Shown in pieces: positions 8,502 to 16,235 of a stretch of 64,000 nt of DNA; the first letter of the stretch is position 1; each line of letters begins with the position of its first letter. The stretch comes from Actinomycetospora lutea. Its GTDB lineage: Bacteria > Actinomycetota > Actinomycetes > Mycobacteriales > Pseudonocardiaceae. Made by a program: the position numbers and the translations under genes. The DNA is taken from positions 124,001 to 188,000 of the forward strand of contig NZ_JAQZAL010000001.1 in the NCBI RefSeq assembly GCF_028737205.1, in the 5' to 3' direction. The notes beneath the pieces are model-generated. The model was not told the DNA's origin. It saw only the letters and a program-made list of their open reading frames with translations, and made no database searches.

Positions 8502-9566
8502 GTGAGCACTCCCACGGACAGCGCGGTGGGCAACAGCCCGTCCGCCGACAGCAGCGGCTCGTACCGACGCCAGGGCCCGCAGTTCACCGACCGGATCGTG
8601 GCCGAGCCCGCCGGGGAGGGGCCGTCGGGGGAAGCCCAGTGGCCGGTCGAGGCGGGGCGCTACCGCCTCGTCGTGTCGCTGGCCTGCCCCTGGGCGCACC
8701 GCTCGCTGATCGTGCGCCGCCTCATGGGGCTCGAGGACGCGATCTCGCTGGCGATCGTCGACCCGTTGCAGGACGACCGGTCCTGGCGGTTCTCGCTCGA
8801 CGAGGACGGCGTCGACCCCGTGCTGGGCCAGCGCCACCTCGAGGAGGCCTACCTGGCGCGCGACCCGGAGCACGGCACCGACAACGGCGTCAGCGTCCCG
8901 GCGCTCGTCGAGGAGGCGACCGGGCGGCTCGTCACCAACGACTTCCCGCACATCACCATCGACCTCGGGATCGAGTGGGCGAAGTACCAGCGTCCCGGCG
9001 CGCCGACCCTCTACCCCGAGGAGCTCCGCGCGGAGATAGACGCCGTCAACGAGGGCGTCTTCCACGACGTCAACAACGGCGTCTACAAGGCCGGGTTCGC
9101 AACGAGACAGAGCCGCTACGAGGAGGCCTACACCGCGCTGTTCGCCCGCCTCGACGAGCTCGACGAGCGCCTCGCGGACCAGCGCTACCTCGTCGGCGAC
9201 CACATCACCGAGGCCGACATCCGCCTGTTCACCACGCTGGTGCGCTTCGACGCCGTCTACCACGGCCACTTCAAGTGCAACCGGCAGAAGCTCGCCGAGT
9301 TCGAGAACCTCTGGCCCTACGCCCGCGACCTGTACCAGACGCCCGGGTTCGGCGACACGGTCGACTTCGACCACATCAAGCGGCACTACTACCAGGTGCA
9401 CACGAGCATCAACCCCACGCAGATCGTGCCGCTGGGACCCGAGGCCGCGGCATGGCTCGAGCCGCACCGGCGCGGCGACCTCGGCGGCTCGCCCTTCGGT
9501 CCCGACGGCACCCCGCCCGCGCCGCTCGACCGGCCGCTGCGCCCGCTCCCGCCGCTCGACATGTGA
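8502..9566 (+). CDS. Glutathionyl-hydroquinone reductase-like (ECM4/YqjG type) thiol transferase
   Basis: This 354-residue protein matches the ECM4/YqjG branch of glutathione-S-transferase-fold enzymes, which reduce thiol-conjugated hydroquinones. The thioredoxin-fold half carries the catalytic CPWAHR motif near residue 62. The helical half ends with the characteristic DFDHIKRHYYQVHTSINPTQ. Actinobacteria of this kind normally make mycothiol instead of glutathione, so the natural co-substrate may be mycothiol; that is inference. The GTG start was chosen because the conserved region follows shortly after it; the ribosome-binding site is weak. Confidence 0.88.
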   Translation: MSTPTDSAVGNSPSADSSGSYRRQGPQFTDRIVAEPAGEGPSGEAQWPVEAGRYRLVVSLACPWAHRSLIVRRLMGLEDAISLAIVDPLQDDRSWRFSLDEDGVDPVLGQRHLEEAYLARDPEHGTDNGVSVPALVEEATGRLVTNDFPHITIDLGIEWAKYQRPGAPTLYPEELRAEIDAVNEGVFHDVNNGVYKAGFATRQSRYEEAYTALFARLDELDERLADQRYLVGDHITEADIRLFTTLVRFDAVYHGHFKCNRQKLAEFENLWPYARDLYQTPGFGDTVDFDHIKRHYYQVHTSINPTQIVPLGPEAAAWLEPHRRGDLGGSPFGPDGTPPAPLDRPLRPLPPLDM

Positions 9567-9628
9567 GCGGCGGGGCAGGCGCCGAGTGCCAGGAGTGATC
9601 AGACCTCGAACAGGGCACACGAACCGAC

Positions 9629-10942
9629 ATGGCGGCCAGGGGGAAGGCGTTCGTGGCGTCGCTGTCGGGGACGTCGCTCGAGTACTACGACTTCGCCGTG
9701 TACGGCACGGCGTCGGCGCTCGTGTTCCCGCAGCTGTTCTTCCCGGGCTCGGACCCGCTGACCGGCGTCCTGCTGGCGTTCACGACCTTCGCGGTCGGGT
9801 ACATCTCGCGGCCGGTCGGCGGGTTCGTGTTCGGCCGGCTCGGCGACACGCTGGGACGCAAGCGCGTGCTGGTGACGACGCTGCTGCTCATCGGCGTCGC
9901 CACCGTGCTCATCGGCCTGCTGCCGACCTACGAGACGATCGGCGTGACGGCGCCCATCGTGCTGGTGCTCCTGCGCTTCGCTCAGGGCGTCGGCGTCGGG
10001 GGCGAGTGGGGGAGCGCGGTGCTGCTCTCCGGGGAGTTCGGCGACCCCCGGCGGCGCGGGTTCTGGTCGTCGGCCGCGCAGATCGGCCCGCCCGCGGGCA
10101 ACCTGCTGGCCAACGGCGTGTTCGCGGTCCTCGCCGCGACGCTCACCGGCGACCAGCTGCTGTCGTGGGGCTGGCGCCTCGCGTTCCTGCTCTCGGCCCT
10201 GCTCGTCGCCTTCGGCCTGTGGATCCGCCTCACGCTCGAGGACACCCCGGTGTTCCGCGCGCTGCAGGAGTCGGGGGAGACCTCGGCCAGCCCGATCCGC
10301 GAGGTCCTGCGCACCCAGCCCCGCGGGCTGGCCGCGGCGATCCTCTCGCGCCTCGGGCCCGACGTGGCGTACTCGCTGCTCACCGTCTACGTGCTCACCT
10401 ACGCCACTCGCACCGCCGGCTTCGAGCGCGCCGCCGTGCTCTCCGCGGTGCTCGTGGGCTCGGCGCTGCAGCTCGGGCTGGTGCCGGCGTTCGGTGCGCT
10501 GTCCGACCGGTGGAACCGCCGGCTGGTCTCGCTCGGCGCGGTGATCGGCATCGGCGTGTGGGTGTTCGTGCTGTTCCCGCTGATCGGGGCGGGCTCGTTC
10601 GGCCTGCTCGTGCTCGGAGTCGTCGTCGGCCTCGCCCTGCACGCCGCCGCCTACGGCCCGCAGGCCGCGTTCATCACCGAGCAGTTCAGCCCGCGCCTGC
10701 GCTCCACCGGCTCCTCGCTCGGCTACACGGTCGCCGGGGTGGTCGGCGGGGCGCTCGCCCCGCTGCTGCTGACCTCGCTGCAGGCCGGGCTGGGCTGGGC
10801 CGCCGCGGCGGGTTACGTCGCGCTGGCCTGCGTGCTCTCGGCGGTCGGGCTCGCGCTGGGACGCGACCACGACCCCCGCGAGGACGAGGAGCTCGCGGCC
10901 GCCGCGGGTGCGGGGTCGGGGACCGGCGCCGCCCGCCCGTAG
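9629..10942 (+). CDS. MFS transporter, metabolite:proton symporter (MHS) type
   Basis: This 437-residue integral membrane protein has about twelve hydrophobic segments. The sequence opens with LSGTSLEYYDFAVYG, typical of the metabolite:H+ symporter family (proline/betaine, shikimate and alpha-ketoglutarate carriers). The MFS loop motif appears as GRLGDTLGRKRVL, and FAQGVGVGGEWGSAVLL is also typical of this branch. The substrate cannot be read from sequence. No clear ribosome-binding site precedes the ATG. The FKBP gene follows ten bases downstream, so the two may share a transcript. Confidence 0.9.
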   Translation: MAARGKAFVASLSGTSLEYYDFAVYGTASALVFPQLFFPGSDPLTGVLLAFTTFAVGYISRPVGGFVFGRLGDTLGRKRVLVTTLLLIGVATVLIGLLPTYETIGVTAPIVLVLLRFAQGVGVGGEWGSAVLLSGEFGDPRRRGFWSSAAQIGPPAGNLLANGVFAVLAATLTGDQLLSWGWRLAFLLSALLVAFGLWIRLTLEDTPVFRALQESGETSASPIREVLRTQPRGLAAAILSRLGPDVAYSLLTVYVLTYATRTAGFERAAVLSAVLVGSALQLGLVPAFGALSDRWNRRLVSLGAVIGIGVWVFVLFPLIGAGSFGLLVLGVVVGLALHAAAYGPQAAFITEQFSPRLRSTGSSLGYTVAGVVGGALAPLLLTSLQAGLGWAAAAGYVALACVLSAVGLALGRDHDPREDEELAAAAGAGSGTGAARP

Positions 10943-10952
10943 GGTCGCGGCC

Positions 10953-11351
10953 ATGGCGGTCACCGTGGACAACACCGACGACCTGACCCGCGCGCCCGGC
11001 GCGTCGGTCACCCCCGACACCCTGCCGAACGACCTCGACATCACCGACCTCGTCGTCGGCGGCGGCACCGAGGCCGGCCCCCGCGACACCGTGCAGGTCC
11101 AGTACGAGGGCCGGCTGGTCTCGAACTCCACCGAGTTCGACTCCTCGTGGGGCCGCGGCGGCACGCCGGTCGAGTTCCCGCTCGGCCAGGTCATCGACGG
11201 CTTCAAGCTGGGCATCTCGGGCATGCGCGAGGGCGGCCGGCGCGTGCTCGTCGTGCCGCCGCACCAGGGCTACGGCCCGCAGGGCGCCGGCGGTGTCATC
11301 CCGCCGAACGCCCACCTCGTCTTCGTCGTGGACCTGGTCAAGGTCAACTAG
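10953..11351 (+). CDS. FKBP-type peptidyl-prolyl cis-trans isomerase
   Basis: This 132-residue single-domain protein catalyses prolyl isomerisation during protein folding. The FKBP signatures are plain: DTVQVQYEGRL, FDSSWGRGGTPVEFPLG, VIDGFKLGISGMREGGRR and YGPQGAGGVIPPNAHLVF. There is no signal peptide, so it should be cytoplasmic. Translation was started at the ATG giving MAVTVDNTDDL rather than at an upstream in-frame codon inside the transporter gene. The last eight bases overlap the stop of a convergent small gene. Confidence 0.93.
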   Translation: MAVTVDNTDDLTRAPGASVTPDTLPNDLDITDLVVGGGTEAGPRDTVQVQYEGRLVSNSTEFDSSWGRGGTPVEFPLGQVIDGFKLGISGMREGGRRVLVVPPHQGYGPQGAGGVIPPNAHLVFVVDLVKVN

Positions 11352-11553
11352 AGGCGTCGGTCACCGCGGGCCGCGCCAGCCCGTCCGCGGCCAGCCGCGG
11401 GATGAGCGCGTCCGCGGTGACCCGGTAGCCGAACTCGGCGTACGCGAGCAGCGCGGCGGCCCGCCGGGCCCCGTCGGCGCCGACGGACACGGGTCGTGTC
11501 GGGCGCGCGAGCAGGTCGGCGAACGCCGTCACCCTGTCCATGTCGACGGCCAT
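11344..11553 (-). CDS. Small protein of unknown function (69 aa)
   Basis: A 69-residue protein starting MAVDMDRVTAFADLLARP after a strong GGAGGAGG ribosome-binding site, which supports it as a real gene despite its size. It is mostly helical by composition, ending in a small domain-like segment (YRVTADALIPRLAADGLAR). No membrane segment, signal or known motif is visible and I do not recognise the family. It sits downstream of the BTAD-AAA regulator on the same strand, and its stop overlaps the end of the FKBP gene. Confidence 0.6.
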   Translation of the reverse strand: MAVDMDRVTAFADLLARPTRPVSVGADGARRAAALLAYAEFGYRVTADALIPRLAADGLARPAVTDASS

Positions 11554-11642
11554 CGCGCCGCCCTCCTCCGTCGGCTCGTCCGGGGGCCGTCCCCGGCCGG
11601 TGCCACGGTGGCGGCGACCGTAGCGCGGGCATTGCGCGCGCG

Positions 11643-14600
11643 TCACGCCACGACCCGGGCGAGCTGCTCGGCCAGCGGGCGCCACCCGTGCGCCCGGGCG
11701 GCGGCGAGCAGCGGGGCGAGGGTCGCGCGGGCCCGGGCCGGGCGGCCGCGGGCGAGCCAGGCGCGCGCCACCGACACGTAGGCGTCGGCGCCGAGCAGCC
11801 AGGCGGTCGCCGGTGGCGCGGCGACGCCGGAGAGCAGGCGGTCGGCCTCGAGCAGGGCGGTGTCCGCCGGCAGCGGGGTGGCCCCGTCACCGTCGCCGGC
11901 CTCCGCCAGCACGGCGAGGCACCGCACGCGGCACGCCGCGACCGCGTCGGGGCCGGCGAGCACGAGACCGCGCCCGGCCAGCACCCGCGCCTCGGCGACG
12001 TCGCCGCGGGCGAGGAGGGTCGTCGCGAGCAACGCGCAGGCGGTCGGCGTCCACCACCGGTGCCCGGCGTCGCCGTTGCGCCGCATCGCCCGGCGCCCGG
12101 CGTCGACGGCCTCGTCGAGGTGTCCCTGCTGGCGCGCGACCCATCCCAGGTGGGCGAGGAACCAGGCGTCGTGCCCGCCGTAGCCCGAGTGCTGGGTCAC
12201 GGCGGTCGCCTCGGCGATGCGCGCGCGGGCCTCGTCCCACCGGCCGGCGGCGATCGCGGGGATGGCGCCCCCGAACACCGTCCACTGCAGGACCGCGCGG
12301 TCCGGGAGGCGCCGGGCGAGGGGCTCGAGCTCGTCGACGACCTCGGCGAGCTCGTCGACCATGCCGGTGTAGGCGTAGGCCGCCTTGAGCCCGTCGAGGC
12401 CGACGAGCAGGGCGCGGTCGCCGGCCGCGCGCCCGGCCGCGACGGCCCGGCGGCCCTGCTCGATGGCCTCGCCGAAGCGCAGGTCGTTGGTCGCGAGGAT
12501 GGCGAGGCGGCCGCGCAGGTCGGCCTCGGCGCCGCGGTCACCGAGGCCGGCGGCGCGGCGCAGGCCCGTGCGCAGGTGGGTGACGCACTCGGCGGGCGGC
12601 ACGCCGAGCGCGATCGGCACGTCGCCGCCGAGCTGGCGCAGGACCGCCATCTCCAGGCGGCGGTCGCCGGCCTCGCGGGCCGCGGCGGCGGCGGCGCGCA
12701 GGTCGCTCCACGCGGCCTCGTGGCGCTCGAGGCCCTCCCGGGCGCGGGCGCGGGCCACCAGCACGCGGCCGGTGATCTCGGGGTCGGCGACCAGCTCGGC
12801 GGCGGCGAGCGCCCGGGAGTGCAGCGACTCCGCGTCGCCCATCGCGCCCCGGCGCGCCGCGGTCTCGCCGGCGAGCAGCAGGGCCCGCGCGGCGCGGGGC
12901 CAGTCCCGCGCGGCCGCGGCGTGGGTGCCGGCGGACTCCGGGGTGCCGGCGAGCAGGTCGGCGGCGCGGCGGTGGTGCAGGCGGCGCACCGGGGCCGGGG
13001 TGGTGGCGTAGAGGACCTCGTGGACGAGGTCGTTGGCGAACTCGTAGGTCGCGCCGGTGGGGACGAGCAGGCGCGCGGAGGCGGCCCGCTCGCACCGTCG
13101 GACGATCTCGGGGACCGGCAGCTCGAGCAGGCCCGCGGCCACCTCGGGGTCGACGGCGGCACCGAGGACGGCCCCGGCGCACAGGAGCTCCTCGACCTCG
13201 TCGCCGAGGCGCCGGACACGGGCCAGCACGGCGGCCTGCAGCGACTCGGGCACGCCCGACCCGCCCGCGGCCAGCCCGCGCAGGGTCTCGACGACGAACA
13301 GCGGATGGCCCCGCGTGCGGCGATGGATCGTCACCCCGAGGTCGCCGCGGCCCTCCCGGTCGGCGAGCGCGGTGACCGCGGCGGCGTCGAGCGGGCCGAG
13401 GTCGAGGCGCTCGCCCACGGCCTCGAGCTGGGCGAGCGCGTCCGCGCCCTCCTCGGCACGCACGGTCGTCAGCACGAGCACCCGTGCGCCGGCGGGACGC
13501 AGGGCGAGGAAGTGCAGCAGCTCGACGGTGGCGAGCCCGGCGTTCTGGAGGTCGTCGATCAGCAGCAGCAGGGGAGCGGTGGCGGTCAGCTCGGCGAGCA
13601 GGCCCGCGAGGGCCGCGAACACCCGGCGCGGGTCGGGGCGGTCGTCCCCCGGTGCGTCGACGAGCTCCGGGAACAGCCCGGCGAGGGCCGGCGGGACCGG
13701 GGTGGCGAGCACGGGCCCCAGCGCGTCGACGACGGGTTGCAGGAAGAGCGAGCGCTCGGCAGCGTGGCAGCGCGCCGAGGCGACCCGCCCCCCGGTGGCC
13801 GCGGCGAGCGCGGCGACCTCCCCGGCGAGCCGGGTCTTCCCGATGCCCGCCTCGCCGGCGAGCAGCACGAGCGCGGCCGCGCCGCGGGTCGCCGCCTCCC
13901 AGCGCGCGGTGAGGCGGGCGATCTCCGCGTCGCGCCCGACGCAGTGCGACGTCGTCGGCGACCGGGGGCAGGGCTCGGCGGCGGGGTCGTCCTGCGGGCG
14001 CTCATGGAGGAGGGCGACGTAGTCGTCGCGCGTGCGGGGGCCGGTGCGACGCCGAGCTCGTCGGCGAGCGTGGTCCGCAGCCGGTGGTAGAGCTCGATCG
14101 CCCGCGACGGGTCGCCGGCCCGCCGGTGCGCGCCCATGAGCAGGCGGTGGGCGGTCTCGTCGAAACGGTCGGCGGCCGCCGCGTCGGCGGCGGTGCGCCG
14201 CGCGCGCCCCGCGTCCCCGGTGGCCAGCGCCGCGCGGGCGTCCGCGTGGCGGGCCCGGCGCAGCAGTTCCCACCACTCGTCGCGGGCCGCGGCCACCCAG
14301 GGTTCGTCCGCCTCCTCGGGCAGCGGTTCACCCGTCCCGAGCAGCGCGAGCGCCCGGGCCGCGGCGCTCGCCGCGAGTCCCGGGGCCGCGGCGGCGAGAC
14401 GCCGGTCGGACTCGTCGAGCAGGCGCGCCGCGGCGTCGAGGTCGACGACGACGGTCGGCGGGGCGCCGAGCCGGTACCCGCCGCGGTCGCCGAGCAGGAT
14501 GTCCGGCTCGAGGCGGCTGCGCAGCCGGCTGACCAGCGTCGCGACGCCGGCGGCGGGGCTGCGGGGCGTCCGGCCGTTGCTGCCCCAGAGCTCGGCCGCG

Positions 14601-14746
14601 AGCTGCTCCCCGGTGAGCACCGCCGGGCGCCGGGCCGCCAGCAGGGCCAGCAGCCGCCGCTCCTCGGGGCTGCCGATGCGCAGCGCCTCGGGTGGGGATC
14701 CGCGCTCGACGCGCAACGGCCCGGCCAGCCGGGCCGTGACGCTCAT
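11643..14746 (-). pseudogene. BTAD/AAA-ATPase transcriptional regulator (AfsR/SARP-like), apparent frameshift
   Basis: The first part, from MSVTARLAGPLRVERG, has an OmpR-type winged helix (RIGSPEERRLLALLAAR) and a BTAD helical-repeat domain ending YHRLRTTLADELGVAP. The rest lies in another frame and carries an AAA/STAND domain with Walker A GEAGIGKTRLA, Walker B LLLLIDDLQ and a long TPR-like C-terminus. The two frames meet at a run of five G (14036-14040). Adding one base there gives a continuous protein of about 1034 residues reading through APAPRTRDDYVALL. The total span is one base short of a multiple of three, as expected for a single deletion. It could be a genuine mutation, a phase-variable tract or a sequencing error. 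Confidence 0.75.
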
Positions 14747-14834
14747 CACCACAGTGTGCGACCGTGACCGGTGCCGGGGCAATGAAGACATCGCCCGGAC
14801 GGACCAGTGCGTTGACCTTCGGTAGTCGAACGGG

Positions 14835-16184
14835 CTACGCGCCGAACGAGGCCGGCTGGCCCGTCGCCTCGAGCACCGACATCCACAGGTCACCGTCGGG
14901 GTCGACCTGGTTGCGGTGCGACGTGATCAGGCGCATCGGGATGTGCACGAACCGGCGCCGCCAGCGCACGACGACGGTGTCCGTGCGCCCGGCCATGCCG
15001 GCGTGCACCGCGGCGTGGGCGAGCCGCACGCAGTAGACGCTGTCGTAGGCGTTCGCGGCGACGCTGCGGATGGCGTAGCTGGGGTCGAGGTAGCGCACCG
15101 TCGGCGGCAGGTCGACCGCGGTGAGGTGCTCGGTGATCTTCTGCTTGAGGAAGAGCCCGATGTCGCCGAGCTTGGTGTTGCCCGACGCGTCGGTGGTGTG
15201 GCCCTCCTGCTCGAGGAGCTCCTGGCCGGCGCCCTCGGCGACCACGATGACCACCTGGCCGTGCCGCCGCACGTGGTCCTCGACCCGGCGCAGCACGCCG
15301 TTCGGGCCGTCGAGGACGAAGGGCACCTCGGGGATGAGGACGAAGTCGGCGTCGTTGTTGGACAGCGCGGCGTAGCACGCGATGAACCCGGAGTGCCGGC
15401 CCATGAGCTTGACGATGCCGACGCCGTTCTCGGCGGCCTGCGACTCGATGAACACCGACGCGATGAACTCGGTGGCCTGGGCGAACGCCGTCTGGAACCC
15501 GAAGCTCTGGTCGGTGTAGGGCAGGTCGTTGTCGATCGTCTTCGGGATGCCGACGACCGCGATGTCGAGCCCGCGGGCGTCGATCTCCTGCGTGATCCTC
15601 ATGGCGCCGCGCATGCTGCCGTCGCCGCCGATGACGAACAGGACGTCGATGCCGAGACCGACGAGGGTGTCGACCATCTCCTCGGGGTCCTGGTCGCCGC
15701 GCGAGCTGCCCAGGATCGTGCCGCCGTCGTTGTTGATGTCCCGGACCGCGTGCAGGTCCAGCTCCACGACGCGCTCGCGGTGGCGCTGCGTCAGCCCGGC
15801 GTAGCCGTTGCGGAAGCCGTAGATGTGCGCGACGTCGTAGTGCTCGGTGAGCTCCTGCACGATGCCCCGGATGACGTCGTTGAGCCCCGGGCACAGGCCG
15901 CCGCAGGTCACGATGCCGACGCTGGTGGCCGCCGGGTCGAAGTAGACCTTCCGGCGGGGCCCGGCGGCCTCGAGGCTGGGCAGCCGCTCGATGGGCACGC
16001 CGCGCGCGAGCAGCACCGAGACCGTGTCGTCGACGAGCACGCGGTCGTCCTCGTGCACGTAGTGCGGTGAGGTCCGCTTCGTCGCGAGCATCTCGGCGAA
16101 CGGGGAGTCGTAGCAGCACGCGCCGAGCGAACGCACGCGCAGGTCGTCGAGGTCGAGCGTCACGGGAGGCTCCCAGGTCGTCAC
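14835..16184 (-). CDS. 6-phosphofructokinase, long (plant/protist-like) group
   Basis: This 449-residue kinase phosphorylates fructose 6-phosphate in glycolysis. It shows GGLCPGLNDVIRG, FVIGGDGSMRGA and VVGIPKTIDNDLPYTD, followed by MGRHSGFIA. The glycine in GGDGS (position 104 in E. coli numbering) points to ATP as donor. The lysine in PKTIDND (position 124) is otherwise typical of pyrophosphate enzymes. The Gly/Lys combination is the known pattern of the long ATP-dependent group found in plants and trypanosomatids. Length exceeds the E. coli enzyme by over 100 residues, in agreement. It starts at GTG about 50 bases after the upstream LuxR gene. Confidence 0.9.
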   Translation of the reverse strand: MTTWEPPVTLDLDDLRVRSLGACCYDSPFAEMLATKRTSPHYVHEDDRVLVDDTVSVLLARGVPIERLPSLEAAGPRRKVYFDPAATSVGIVTCGGLCPGLNDVIRGIVQELTEHYDVAHIYGFRNGYAGLTQRHRERVVELDLHAVRDINNDGGTILGSSRGDQDPEEMVDTLVGLGIDVLFVIGGDGSMRGAMRITQEIDARGLDIAVVGIPKTIDNDLPYTDQSFGFQTAFAQATEFIASVFIESQAAENGVGIVKLMGRHSGFIACYAALSNNDADFVLIPEVPFVLDGPNGVLRRVEDHVRRHGQVVIVVAEGAGQELLEQEGHTTDASGNTKLGDIGLFLKQKITEHLTAVDLPPTVRYLDPSYAIRSVAANAYDSVYCVRLAHAAVHAGMAGRTDTVVVRWRRRFVHIPMRLITSHRNQVDPDGDLWMSVLEATGQPASFGA

Positions 16185-16235
16185 GGTGGCTAGGTCGTCG
16201 TGGCGGGACCGGCGGCGCTACCGGCTCTGTATCGT

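Noticed and set aside
14835-16184. Naming the phosphofructokinase as pyrophosphate-dependent
   Set aside because: The GGDGS glycine favours ATP. Lysine in PKTIDND alone is not enough, as ATP enzymes of the long group share it.
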